Shown: in pieces, positions 17,713 through 27,074 of the stretch
How the letters are laid out: every line of letters begins with the position of its first letter
Numbering within the stretch: the stretch's first letter is position 1
NCBI RefSeq assembly: GCF_000819565.1
Contig: NZ_CP004393.1
Span: forward strand, 62,001 to 126,000
From: Celeribacter indicus
GTDB lineage: Bacteria > Pseudomonadota > Alphaproteobacteria > Rhodobacterales > Rhodobacteraceae
Direction of reading: 5' to 3'
DNA length: 64,000 nt
Notes under the pieces: model-generated
Seen by the model: the letters and a program-made list of their open reading frames with translations, nothing else
What the model was told of the DNA's origin: nothing
Database searches by the model: none
Program-made: the position numbers and the translations under genes

Positions 17713-18669
17713 ATGAGCGCGCACCGGTTCAACCAGCCCCTGAGCGGCAATGCGATGCCCCGCACCGGAGGCCCCGCCACGATGATGCGCCTGCCCGCCG
17801 CGGGGACGGCCGAGGGGCTCGACGCCTGCTTTCTCGGCATTCCCATGGATATCGGCACCTCGAACCGGCCCGGCACCCGCCTCGGACCGCGGCAGATCCG
17901 CGACGAGAGCAGGATGATCCGGCCCTACAACATGGCGACGGGTGCCGCGCCCTTTGAACACCTTCAGGTGGCCGATATCGGCGATGTGCCGGTCAATCTC
18001 TTCGACCTGAAGAAGTCGGTGGAGATCATCGCGGAACACTATCGCGGCGTGCTGCGCCACGGCGCGGTCCCCCTTACCCTGGGCGGGGATCACACGCTGA
18101 CATGGCCGATCCTGCGCGCCGTGGCGGAACGGCACGGGCCGGTCGCGCTGATCCATGTCGACGCGCATTCCGATACGAACGAGGAGATGTTCGGCGAGAG
18201 GGAGGCCCACGGCTGCCCGTTCCGCCGCGCGTGGGAAGAGGGCTGCCTTCAGAACGGCAAGGTGTTCCAGATCGGGCTGCGTGGCACCGGCTACAGCCGG
18301 GCGGATTTCGACTGGGGCAGGGAGCGCGGCTGGACCTGCATCCAGGCCGAGGCGTGCTGGCACAGGTCGCTCACGCCGCTGATGGCGGAGATCCGCGAGA
18401 AAATCGGCGACGCGCCGGTCTATCTTTCCTATGATATCGACAGTCTCGATCCGGCTTTCGCGCCGGGCACGGGCACGGTCGAGGTCGGCGGGCTCACCAC
18501 GATGCAGGGGCTCGAGATCATCCGCGGCACGGCCGGGCTGAACCTTGTGGGCTGCGACCTCGTTGAGGTGTCACCGCCCTACGACCCGGCGGGTAATACG
18601 GCCGTGATCGCGGCGAACTTCCTTTTCGAAATGCTCTGTGCGCTGCCCGGCGTGCCGCAGGGTCGCTGA
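17713..18669 (+). CDS. ureohydrolase, guanidinobutyrase/guanidinopropionase type
   Basis: 318-aa arginase-superfamily enzyme that cleaves a guanidino group to urea plus an amine. Mn-binding motifs: GGDHT, HVDAHSDTN and SYDIDSLDPAFAPGTGT. The N-terminal stretch (NQPLSGNAMPRTGGPATMMR) and MIRPYNMATGAAPF closely recall Pseudomonas GbuA/GpuA (from memory) rather than E. coli agmatinase, and those genes also have LysR regulators. GGGAGA precedes the ATG at 17713; the frame is open upstream. Agmatinase remains an alternative. Confidence 0.82.
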   Translation: MSAHRFNQPLSGNAMPRTGGPATMMRLPAAGTAEGLDACFLGIPMDIGTSNRPGTRLGPRQIRDESRMIRPYNMATGAAPFEHLQVADIGDVPVNLFDLKKSVEIIAEHYRGVLRHGAVPLTLGGDHTLTWPILRAVAERHGPVALIHVDAHSDTNEEMFGEREAHGCPFRRAWEEGCLQNGKVFQIGLRGTGYSRADFDWGRERGWTCIQAEACWHRSLTPLMAEIREKIGDAPVYLSYDIDSLDPAFAPGTGTVEVGGLTTMQGLEIIRGTAGLNLVGCDLVEVSPPYDPAGNTAVIAANFLFEMLCALPGVPQGR

Positions 18670-18701
18670 ACCAAAGCCGGATCTCAGGGAGTAATCCACC
18701 A

Positions 18702-19766
18702 ATGCAAAGACGTCAGTTCCTCAAGGCCAGCGCCGCCACCATGGCCGCCCTTTCCGCCCCCTCGGTCCTTCGCGCCGCCACGGACAGGCTCAGGGTCGGC
18801 ACCTATGGCGGCTATTTCCAGGAAAGTTTCGACGAATATATCTATCCTGATTTCACCGCCGCCACCGGCATCGAGATCGAGAGCATAGCCGAGCCCACCG
18901 GCGAGGCGTGGCTCGTGCAGCTCTCGCAGGCGGCCCGCGCCGGACAGGCGCCCGCCGATGTGTCGATGATGGCGCAGCTCGCGCGGATCAAGGGTGAACG
19001 CTCCGGTCTCTGGGCGCCGCTCGACGACAGTGCGATGGGCAATCTCTCCAACTTGCCGGACCATTTCGTGCATCGCTACGAGGATGGCGGACTCTACGGG
19101 ACCGGCGCCGTGAGCTGGTACATCACGCTCGTCACGAATACCGACGCCTACCCGGACGCGCCAGGTTCCTGGACCGCGCTCTGGGATCCCGCGAATGCCG
19201 ACAAGCTCGGGCTCATGTCGATGGCGACGAATTCCTTCCTCCTGGAGATCACCGCGACCACCCATTTCGGCGGCACCGAGATCCTGACCACCGACGACGG
19301 CGTGCTACAGGTCATGGACAAGCTCGCGGAGGTCAAACCCAACGTGCGCCTGTGGTATCGCGACGAGGGTCAGTTCCAGCAGGCGCTCGAGACCGGGGAG
19401 ATCCCGATGGGGCAATATTACCACGACGTCACCGGCCTTGCCGCGTCGCAGGGCAAGCCGGTGCGTTCGACCTTCCCCGAAGAGGGCGCGGTTCTCGACA
19501 GCGGCTCCTGGGTGGTGTCGAAGGCCTCGAAGGCGATCGAACCTGCGCAGGTCTTCATCGACTACATGGCCCAGGCGGAGATCCAGTCGAAACTGTCGCG
19601 CTTCGTCGGCACCGCCCCGACCGTGCCGCGAGAGCTGACCGATCTCACTGACGAGGAATTCGCGGCGGTCTCTTCGGACGCAACGCCGATCCTGCCGATG
19701 AGTGAGATCTATGTCGACCGCGGCGACTGGATCAACCAGATGTGGTCAGAGCGGATCACCGGCTGA
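18702..19766 (+). CDS. ABC transporter substrate-binding protein, polyamine-type
   Basis: 354-aa periplasmic binding protein of the PotD-like extracellular solute-binding family. The N-terminus MQRRQFLKASAATMAALSAP is a Tat-type signal. Mature features include RVGTYGGYFQESF and the hinge-region ALWDPANADKLGLMS. It follows the ureohydrolase gene by 32 bp, so a guanidino or polyamine ligand is likely. A strong hairpin lies between this gene and the ATPase gene. Confidence 0.85.
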   Translation: MQRRQFLKASAATMAALSAPSVLRAATDRLRVGTYGGYFQESFDEYIYPDFTAATGIEIESIAEPTGEAWLVQLSQAARAGQAPADVSMMAQLARIKGERSGLWAPLDDSAMGNLSNLPDHFVHRYEDGGLYGTGAVSWYITLVTNTDAYPDAPGSWTALWDPANADKLGLMSMATNSFLLEITATTHFGGTEILTTDDGVLQVMDKLAEVKPNVRLWYRDEGQFQQALETGEIPMGQYYHDVTGLAASQGKPVRSTFPEEGAVLDSGSWVVSKASKAIEPAQVFIDYMAQAEIQSKLSRFVGTAPTVPRELTDLTDEEFAAVSSDATPILPMSEIYVDRGDWINQMWSERITG

Positions 19767-19779
19767 GGCCAACTCCCCT

Positions 19780-19817
19780 CGCGCCGCGGCCTCCTCTTTC
19801 GCCGCGGCGCGTCTTTT
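19780..19817 (+). terminator. intercistronic attenuator hairpin after the binding-protein gene
   Basis: A perfect 10-bp stem, CGCGCCGCGG / CCGCGGCGCG, is followed by TCTTTT. It sits between the binding-protein gene and the ATPase gene. Such hairpins are known to raise binding-protein levels over the membrane components by partial termination or by protecting the mRNA 3' end. Confidence 0.75.
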
Positions 19818-19835
19818 CACGCTGAAAGGACGCTC

Positions 19836-20750
<915 letters not shown>

Positions 20751-20755
20751 CGGGG

Positions 20756-21061
20756 GCGTCCCAGTCAAGCGGTTTTGCGCACAACAATTGACCCGCCGTA
20801 GAGGTTACTTTGATATACTTGGTGCCGGTCCTGGCTTCCTTCGCGGCCTATAGCTGAGATCCTTGGGGAACATGCTTCGGTTCGTGGTCAGCGCGATGGC
20901 TGCCAACATGATGCTGGTTCGATGTAATTCCGATGTGCCCATCTCATAGGCGTGCTTGGCAAAAACCAGCGACAGTCCTGACCACGGCATCATCGGAACC
21001 ACGTCCCTGCGGGACCTCAAAGGCCTGCGATCAGGCAGGCAACGGGTGGGGTGTCATCCTG
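20756..21061 (-). ncRNA. candidate bridge/seek RNA region of the IS110-type element
   Basis: 306 bp of non-coding DNA on the transposase 3' side. In IS1111-type elements this flank encodes the guide RNA that selects the target. A 71-codon frame (20805-21020, minus) is present but shows no protein character that I recognise. RNA boundaries and loops were not determined. Confidence 0.4.
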
Positions 21062-22090
21062 TTAGGCAGGGTTTGGCGCCGCATCTGATTGGAAGGTTGT
21101 GCCATCGACCCAAATCCGATGCAGTATGACAGCGATGCGGCGTGCGAGGGCGACCATCGCAACTTTGCGTCCGCGCCGCTGCACGAGTTGGGCTCCCCAC
21201 GTTCTCAGCCAAGTCGATCGGCCACGGTTCATCATGACAGTTGCAGCCTGGCACAACGCCCTTCTCAGATTGACATCGCCAGCTTTGGTTATACCACCCG
21301 ACACGTCCCGTTCACCGGACTGGTTGCGTGAAGGCGTCAAACCAACCCAGGGTCCGACCCTTTTCGAAGACCGAAAGCGGGCCGGATCATCGACCGCAGC
21401 ACGAAATGTCAGTGCTACGACGACACCGATTCCTGGCATCGACATAAGGCGTTGGCAAACCGGATCATCCCAGGCCAACCGCCGCACGCACTTTTCGAGA
21501 TCGGCCAGTTCCTGTCGTAGGGACGCTCGGGCCCGCAGCATCGGTTCAGTCGCGGCTTCCAGCATCGGATTGCCATCTGCCAATTCCCGAATGCGTGTCT
21601 CGAACTTGCCGCGGGAGATCGCACCGACCTTGAGGCCAAAGTTCCGCAGCAATCCGCGCACCGACATTTCCAGAGCGATCATGTTCTGCTGGATAGCCTT
21701 TCGAGCGCCGAGAACTGCCCGGGTTTCCTGAGCAGAGACGGATTTACAGTGAACCGGGCGGAACCAGCCGAGATGAAGAAGGCGTGCAATCCCTTCTGCA
21801 TCGCGGCGATCCGTCTTGATCGGCATCGCCTTCAACGCTCCTTTCACCTGGCGCGTTTCCATGAGCACCGCTTCCAGTCCAGCTTCGGTCAGCCCTCTGT
21901 GCAGCCATTGCGACAGTGGCCCGGCCTCCAGGCCAATCGCTGCGATACTGCCGTCAAGTTCGTCCAACCAATGCGCCAAAGCTTCCGGTTCACTTTCAGT
22001 CTCCGCCTCTTTGACGATCTGGCCATGCTCGCTGACCACACAAACTGCGGTCTTCGCCAACGACACATCCAATCCAATAAATAGCTTCAT
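21062..22090 (-). CDS. IS110-family transposase (DEDD recombinase)
   Basis: 342 aa from the ATG that gives MKLFIGLDVSLAKTAVCV. The N-terminal RuvC-like DEDD domain shows GLDVS (Asp), IGLEAG (Glu) and KTDRRDAEGIA (Asp/Asp). The C-terminal Tnp20-type domain shows MPGIGVVVALTF and SGGITKAGDVNLRRAL, where the catalytic Ser is expected. The frame is intact, so the element may be active. Confidence 0.93.
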   Translation of the reverse strand: MKLFIGLDVSLAKTAVCVVSEHGQIVKEAETESEPEALAHWLDELDGSIAAIGLEAGPLSQWLHRGLTEAGLEAVLMETRQVKGALKAMPIKTDRRDAEGIARLLHLGWFRPVHCKSVSAQETRAVLGARKAIQQNMIALEMSVRGLLRNFGLKVGAISRGKFETRIRELADGNPMLEAATEPMLRARASLRQELADLEKCVRRLAWDDPVCQRLMSMPGIGVVVALTFRAAVDDPARFRSSKRVGPWVGLTPSRNQSGERDVSGGITKAGDVNLRRALCQAATVMMNRGRSTWLRTWGAQLVQRRGRKVAMVALARRIAVILHRIWVDGTTFQSDAAPNPA

Positions 22091-22192
22091 CCCGTCATCC
22101 TCCATCTGGGTTCAATACGGGAATGGCGACAGCGCGGTGCTGATCTGACAAGTGGCAACGGTCGTGCGTGACGCAGGCCCCGTTACAGCATC

Positions 22193-22953
22193 TCATAGCC
22201 AGAAAAGGACGGTTGCGGCGAGGGCGATGGCTGAGAGAAAAACCTTCGGGCACCTGTCGTAGCGGGTTGCAACGCGCCTCCAGTCCTTCAGTCTGCCGAA
22301 CATGATCTCGATCCGGTTGCGGCGCTTGTAGCGTCGCCGATCGTATCGGACTGGTGTCTTCCGTCCCTTTCGGCCCGGGATGCAGACCCGCAAGCCCTTG
22401 TCTTGCAGACTTTCTCTGAGCCAATCGGCATCATAGCCGCGATCGCCGAGAAACCACTTCGCAGGTGGGAGATCGCGCAGCATCGCCCGTGCGCCGGTAT
22501 AGTCGCTCACTTGGCCCGCGGACATGAAGAAGCGCAGGGGGCGGCCCTCGCCGTCAGTGACCGCGTGGAGCTTTGTGTTCATTCCGCCTTTCGTTCGGCC
22601 GATGAGGCGTCCGCGCCCCCCTTTTTTGCTCGCAGGCTGGATGCCGTGCGATGCGCCTTCAGGTAGGTTGCATCGATCATGATGGTCTCGGGCTCAGGGG
22701 CCTCCGCGGCCAGCCCCTCGAAGATCCTGGCAAAGACACCGAGCTCGCTCCATCGCTTCCAGCGGTTGTAGAGCGTCTTTGGAGGCCCATACTCCGAAGG
22801 CGCGTCACACCACCTCAAGCCGTTGCGATTGATGAAGATAATGCCGCTCAGGACACGACGATCATCAACGCGAGGGCGCCCATGGCTCTTTGGGAAGAAG
22901 GGCCGAAGGCGCTCCATCTGCGCCTCCGTCAACCAGAACAAGTTGCTCGTCAT
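22193..22953 (-). CDS. IS5-family (IS427-like) transposase, two frames joined by -1 frameshift
   Basis: The first frame starts MTSNLFWLTEAQMERL (22953) and ends at 22579. The second frame (to 22193) resumes as GRLIGRTKGGMNTKLHAV. The frames meet at A6G6 (22616-22627 on the plus strand), a slippery run that would give the fused protein by -1 shifting, as is known for IS427-type elements. DDE residues are present: Asp in MIDATYLKAHRT, Asp in LGDRGYDADWL, and Glu in RIEIMFGRLKDWRR. It therefore appears intact. Confidence 0.9.
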
Positions 22954-23035
22954 ATCGGCCTCCTTGCGGAGCCGTGAATCACGACAAGCCCGACAAATCA
23001 ATGGGTCCTGAGCCTAGAATTGGAAGGAAAATGTC

Positions 23036-23320
23036 ATGCATGTCTCCCCGAAACCGCCGCCCGAAACCGCCGGGCCGCCAGGGACGGAGGAAAGGCTGCG
23101 CACCGTCTCGCGTCAGCTCGAAGCCACGTTTCTGGCCGAGATGTTGAAGAGTGCTGGCTTCGGCCAGACGCGCGAGGCGTTCGGAGGCGGGGCAGGCGAG
23201 GATCAGTTCTCGTCCTTCCTCGTGCATGCGCAAGCCGAGAAAATGGTCGAGGCGGGGGGGCTGGGACTTGCCGAACAGATTTTCAACGCGCTGCGGGAGA
23301 CCATCCATGACGATCCTTGA
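23036..23320 (+). CDS. flgJ: flagellar rod-binding protein, FlgJ N-terminal domain type
   Basis: 94-aa protein containing only the rod-binding domain: VSRQLEATFLAEMLKSAGFGQ, GEDQFSSFLVHAQAEKMVEAGGLGLAEQIF. The peptidoglycan hydrolase domain of enterobacterial FlgJ is absent, as usual in alphaproteobacteria. It is proposed to help rod assembly in the periplasm. GGAAGGAAA at 23022 provides the ribosome-binding site, only 5 bp after the IS end, so the native promoter has probably been displaced. Confidence 0.87.
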   Translation: MHVSPKPPPETAGPPGTEERLRTVSRQLEATFLAEMLKSAGFGQTREAFGGGAGEDQFSSFLVHAQAEKMVEAGGLGLAEQIFNALRETIHDDP

Positions 23321-23660
23321 CACATTCCGCCCGGCGGCGGCTCTCTCCGAGCTTCTGGACAAGGAGCGCGAAGCGATACGCAAGGCCGATTTCGACACTC
23401 TCGGAAGGCTTCTTGCGACAAAGCAGAGCCTGCTCGCCCTCGTTGCCCAGGCGAAGCTCCCCGAGCCCGTTCTCGCCGAACTCAAGCACCGGGCGGAGCG
23501 CAACGGCAGGTTGCTGGATGCCTGCGCGGAGGGAGTCCGAGCGGCACAGGAGCGACTGATCGCAATGCGGGCCTCCTCGCGCTCCTTTACTGCCTACGGC
23601 CCGGCAGGACAGACAATGGCCATTGGCGGCAAGCCATTAACCGTGACGACGAAACTCTGA
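23307..23660 (+). CDS. FlgN-like flagellar export chaperone
   Basis: 117-aa, largely helical protein (LSELLDKEREAIRKADFDTLGRLLATKQSLLALV) of the FlgN/FlgN-like type, which holds hook-associated proteins before export. The C-terminal AYGPAGQTMAIGGKP resembles the family end segment. The ATG overlaps the flgJ end by 14 bp. Assignment rests on the coiled-coil character, length and position. Confidence 0.7.
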   Translation: MTILDTFRPAAALSELLDKEREAIRKADFDTLGRLLATKQSLLALVAQAKLPEPVLAELKHRAERNGRLLDACAEGVRAAQERLIAMRASSRSFTAYGPAGQTMAIGGKPLTVTTKL

Positions 23661-23886
23661 CAGCCGCCGCAATTTTGACTTAAATTCAAGGCATCAGAAG
23701 ATCGGAGCTTAGGAAAGCCTTAGCCTTTCGGCTCCAGGATCAATGTGCATCCCAAGAGGATGGCACGGCCGGCCCGAACGGGCCATCCGTATTCAGTCAG
23801 AATGACGCTCCCGACTCCGCCCCAAAAGGACGGACCCCGAAACTTGCGGGGCGCAAAATGCGTCCCCGGACCAAAGGAACATATTC
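23661..23886 (+). promoter_or_regulatory. flagellin promoter and structured leader
   Basis: A 226-bp spacer holding TTAG-GAAAGCC-TTAG (23709-23723), a degenerate CtrA-like repeat; an inverted repeat GGATGGC...GCCATCC around an inner GGCCCG-AA-CGGGCC stem (23758-23788); and a hairpin CCCCG/CGGGG (23835-23851) just before the AAAGGA ribosome-binding site (23873-23878). The leader hairpins are candidate sites for FlbT, which in Caulobacter acts on the flagellin mRNA 5' end. The promoter itself was not identified. Confidence 0.45.
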
Positions 23887-25419
23887 ATGTCCAGCATTCT
23901 GACCAATAACGGCGCGATGGTCGCGCTCCAGACCCTGAGCTCCATCAACTCCGATCTGTCCAAGACCCAGGCCATGATCTCCACCGGCAAGGAAGTGGCC
24001 TCCGCGAAGGACAATTCCTCCATCTGGGCAATCTCGAAGGTCATGGAATCCGACGTCGCGGGTTTCCAGGCGATCTCCGACAGCCTCGCGCTTGGAGAAT
24101 CGACCCTCTCCGTTGCCGCCAAGGCGGCGGAAACCGTCACGGACCTCCTGACGGACATCAAGGAGAAGGTCGTCTCGGCGCAGGAGGAGAACGTCGATCG
24201 CGAGAAGATCCAGACGGATATCGACGCCCTCATCGGCCAGGTGAAATCGGTGGTCGGCGCGGCCCAGATCAATGGTCTCAATCTCGTCAAGGGCACGGAG
24301 GACGTGAGCATTCTCTCTTCGCTCGACCGCTCCCCCGACGGCTCGGTGACCGCCTCCGACATCACCGTTTCGCGCCAGGATCTCAGCACCAGCGCGGGCT
24401 CCTACGGCGGCGGCGGCACCTCGCTCACCTCGAATATCGACGCCGATACCGATACCGCCGGCACCCAGTCCTCCACCACCGCTTCGGGTACGGGACGGTC
24501 CACCGATCTTGCCCTCGACGCGACAGACTGGGACACTGCGAACTTCGAGGTCAGCGTGGGCGGAAACACCGTGACGATCGCCGGCGACACGGATGCCACG
24601 ACCACGGGTGATGCGCTCGCGGCTGCAATCAACGCGCTCGGTCTCGATGGGGTCTCCGCTGCCAATTCCGCGGGAACGGTGACGATCACCAACTCCAAGG
24701 GATTCGACGATCTCTCGATTTCGGTCAACGGCAGCGGTTCGGGGGCCGGAACCTTCGATATTGACGGCGCTGGTGCCGGGGCGACCGGGACGGTCACGGT
24801 AGGTCAACGTGCCGAAACGCTCACCTTCGACAAGACGGCAAAAGTCAACGAGGGAGACAGCTACCGCGTCACCGTCGGCTCCACGAATTACGACTATATC
24901 GCCGGCAAGGGCGAAACCGCCGAAGATGTGGTGCGCGGCCTGAAAACCGCCGTCGACGCCGGCAAGCTCGATGGCGTGACAACCAGAGCCGCACAGGACG
25001 ACAATGGCAACTGGACGTTGCAGATCGACAATGACGGCAGCGGCTCCGCCTCTCTCGCGATTTCCGTCGCCGGCGAAGACGGCGGAACCGCATCCGGCGG
25101 ACTTTTCGGTCTCGACAATATCGACGTCACCACCAACTCGGGCGCCGACGCGGCGCTGGGCAATATCGAGACATTGATCAACAACGCAATCGACGCCGCT
25201 GCGGAATTCGGTTCGGCACAGGGTCGCGTCGAAACCCAGTCCAAGTTCATCTCGAACCTGACGGACGCTCTGAAATCCGGCATCGGGTCGATGGTCGATG
25301 CGGATATGGAAGAGGCCTCCGCGAAGCTCCAGGCGCTTCAGGTCCAGCAGCAGCTCGGCGTGCAGTCGCTTTCGATCGCGAACCAGGCACCGCAAACGAT
25401 CCTGTCGCTCTTCGGCTGA
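23887..25419 (+). CDS. fliC: flagellin with large variable central domain
   Basis: 510-aa filament protein. The conserved D0/D1 coiled-coil ends are at about 1-150 (MSSILTNNGAMVALQTL, with GKEVASAKDNSSIWAIS) and 415-510 (ending LSIANQAPQTILSLFG). The 260-residue centre is rich in Thr, Ser, Gly, Asp and Ala. It contains a Flagellin_IN-like unit (FEVSVGGNTVTIAGDTD...ALAAAINALG) and a second related beta-rich unit (SYRVTVGSTNYDYIAGKG). It is longer than the usual 270-400 aa roseobacter flagellins. flaF and flbT follow. Confidence 0.95.
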   Translation: MSSILTNNGAMVALQTLSSINSDLSKTQAMISTGKEVASAKDNSSIWAISKVMESDVAGFQAISDSLALGESTLSVAAKAAETVTDLLTDIKEKVVSAQEENVDREKIQTDIDALIGQVKSVVGAAQINGLNLVKGTEDVSILSSLDRSPDGSVTASDITVSRQDLSTSAGSYGGGGTSLTSNIDADTDTAGTQSSTTASGTGRSTDLALDATDWDTANFEVSVGGNTVTIAGDTDATTTGDALAAAINALGLDGVSAANSAGTVTITNSKGFDDLSISVNGSGSGAGTFDIDGAGAGATGTVTVGQRAETLTFDKTAKVNEGDSYRVTVGSTNYDYIAGKGETAEDVVRGLKTAVDAGKLDGVTTRAAQDDNGNWTLQIDNDGSGSASLAISVAGEDGGTASGGLFGLDNIDVTTNSGADAALGNIETLINNAIDAAAEFGSAQGRVETQSKFISNLTDALKSGIGSMVDADMEEASAKLQALQVQQQLGVQSLSIANQAPQTILSLFG

Positions 25420-25428
25420 TGACGCGCT

Positions 25429-25451
25429 GTCCGGGCGCAGGGCGCCCGGAC
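25429..25451 (+). terminator. hairpin between fliC and flaF
   Basis: GTCCGGGCGC-AGG-GCGCCCGGAC, a 10-bp perfect stem 9 bp after the flagellin stop, without a T tract. It would shield the abundant flagellin mRNA from 3' decay or partly terminate before flaF. The same stem core recurs at 56426-56456. Confidence 0.65.
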
Positions 25452-25500
25452 CCACCGCGGAAAACCGCCTCGGAATTCATTGTCACCGGAAGGATACGAC

Positions 25501-25872
25501 GTGAACGCTCTTCAAATGGCCCGAACGGCCTATTCAAATGCAGCCGCGCCCATCAGGACACCACGCGGGACCGAATACGAGGCCTTCGCGCGCATTACGC
25601 ACCGCCTCCGTCTCGCTGCCCAGGACAAGGAAAAGGCCTATCCTGCCTATGTCAAGGCGCTCCACGAAAACCGCCGCCTCTGGACCCTCCTGGCCGCCAA
25701 TGTGGCCGACAGGGAAAACGCGCTTCCCACGGAGTTGCGGGCGCGCATCTTCTACCTCGCTCAGTTCACTGCGGCCCATACCTCCGCCATCCTGTCCGGC
25801 ACGGTGGACGAGACTGCGCTCATAGACATTAATACGGCCATCATGCGCGGCCTTCAGCGGGAGGGCGAATGA
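25501..25872 (+). CDS. flaF: flagellar biosynthesis regulator FlaF
   Basis: 123-aa FlaF protein, an alphaproteobacterial factor needed for flagellin synthesis and secretion. It shows AYSNAAAPIRTPRGTEYEAFARIT and a C-terminal half (ALHENRRLWTLLAANVA) typical of the family. The start is GTG at 25501 after GGAAGGATAC; the open frame has seven more codons upstream. Its TGA overlaps the flbT ATG. Confidence 0.92.
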   Translation: MNALQMARTAYSNAAAPIRTPRGTEYEAFARITHRLRLAAQDKEKAYPAYVKALHENRRLWTLLAANVADRENALPTELRARIFYLAQFTAAHTSAILSGTVDETALIDINTAIMRGLQREGE

Positions 25873-26279
25873 TGAGCGGCCTTGTTCTCAAGCTCGGACC
25901 GAAAGAACGTGTTCTCATCAACGGCGCCGTCATCGAGAATGGCGACCGGCGTTCCAGACTGTCCATCATGACGCCGAACGCGCATATCCTGAGGTTGCGG
26001 GACGCGATCCATCCCGAAGAGGTCACGACACCGGTCAGGCGCGTCTGCTATATTGCGCAGCTCGTGCTGTCGGGCGATGCCGATCCGAAAGAGGCGAGCC
26101 TTCAACTGATGCGCGGGATCGAACAGCTCAGCCAGGTTCTGACCGACTCGGACAGCCGCAGCATCCTTGCGGACGCGACCACCGGGATTCGGAATGCCCA
26201 GTTCTACCAGGCGCTCAAAGCCCTGCGCACGCTTCTGCCACGCGAGGAGCGTCTTCTCTCCGCGGCGAGAGTCCAATGA
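25869..26279 (+). CDS. flbT: flagellin synthesis regulator FlbT
   Basis: 136-aa FlbT, a post-transcriptional regulator of flagellin that in Caulobacter promotes decay of the flagellin mRNA through its 5' leader. It shows SGLVLKLGPKERVLINGAVIENGDRR and the family end region ARQFYQALKALR-like (here NAQFYQALKALRTLLPREE). It overlaps flaF (ATGA) and the next gene (4 bp), so the three genes are translationally coupled. An adjacent ATG at 25872 is an alternative start. Confidence 0.92.
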   Translation: MMSGLVLKLGPKERVLINGAVIENGDRRSRLSIMTPNAHILRLRDAIHPEEVTTPVRRVCYIAQLVLSGDADPKEASLQLMRGIEQLSQVLTDSDSRSILADATTGIRNAQFYQALKALRTLLPREERLLSAARVQ

Positions 26280-27067
26280 GCTATCAACCTGTTGTCCCAT
26301 TCGGCGGTTACGCCGGATGGATCGTTCTTCAGCGCACCAAAGAGACACAGCAGGAGGCGTTCAATACCTCCCAGCAAATGCAAAGAGAGGTGGACTATTT
26401 CCGCGACAATATCGGCAAGGTTCAGACCGTCGACCAGTTGATGTCCGACTATCGTCTGCTGAAGGTCGCACTCGGCGCCTTCGGACTCCACGAGGACATC
26501 AACAACAAATACTTCATTCAGAAGGTTCTGGAAGAAGGGACGCTCGACGATGAGTCGCTGGCAAACAAGCTGTCGGACAAGAGTTACTACAAACTTTCCG
26601 AAGCCTTCGGATTCGGAAATTTCGACACGCCGAACACGGTCCTGAGCGATTTCGCGGACGAAATCATCACCTCCTACCAGAGCCGGCAATTCGAAATCGC
26701 GATAGGAGAGCAGAACGAAGACATGCGGCTCGCCCTCCATCTTGAAACGGCCCTGACGGAGATCGCCCAGAAAGACACGACCGAGAACGGACGATGGTAT
26801 TCCGTCATGGGCAACGAGGCGGTTCGGACCGTCTTCGAGACCGCTCTCGGGCTACCAAGCTCGCTCAGCGCGTTGGATCTCGACCAGCAACTGACGAACT
26901 TCCGGGAAAAAGCCGACCGGTATTTCGGCGATCCTGAGGTAGCGCAATTCGCTAACCCGCAGAAGCGCGAAGAACTGATCAAGCTCTACCTGATCCGGTC
27001 CGAGCTCACCTCCGGCACTCTCGGCAATTCCGCGGCATCCCGTGCCCTGGCTCTTCTGCGCGGATAG
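26276..27067 (+). CDS. DUF1217 flagellar-locus protein
   Basis: 263-aa, mostly helical protein of the DUF1217 family. It shows FRDNIGKVQTVDQLMSDYRLLKVALGAFGL and SDKSYYKLSEAFGFGNF, repeated-unit features of that family. It is found only in alphaproteobacterial flagellar loci. Its precise role is unknown. It overlaps flbT and converges with fliI, 7 bp apart. Confidence 0.85.
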   Translation: MSYQPVVPFGGYAGWIVLQRTKETQQEAFNTSQQMQREVDYFRDNIGKVQTVDQLMSDYRLLKVALGAFGLHEDINNKYFIQKVLEEGTLDDESLANKLSDKSYYKLSEAFGFGNFDTPNTVLSDFADEIITSYQSRQFEIAIGEQNEDMRLALHLETALTEIAQKDTTENGRWYSVMGNEAVRTVFETALGLPSSLSALDLDQQLTNFREKADRYFGDPEVAQFANPQKREELIKLYLIRSELTSGTLGNSAASRALALLRG

Positions 27068-27074
27068 CCTGCGT

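Noticed and set aside
20805..21020. 71-codon minus-strand frame in the IS110 3' flank
   Set aside because: No protein character and located where the guide RNA of IS1111-like elements is expected; treated as non-coding.
23758..23788. TGGCACG near 23760 as a sigma-54 -24 element for flagellin
   Set aside because: The expected TTGC -12 element is absent at the required spacing.
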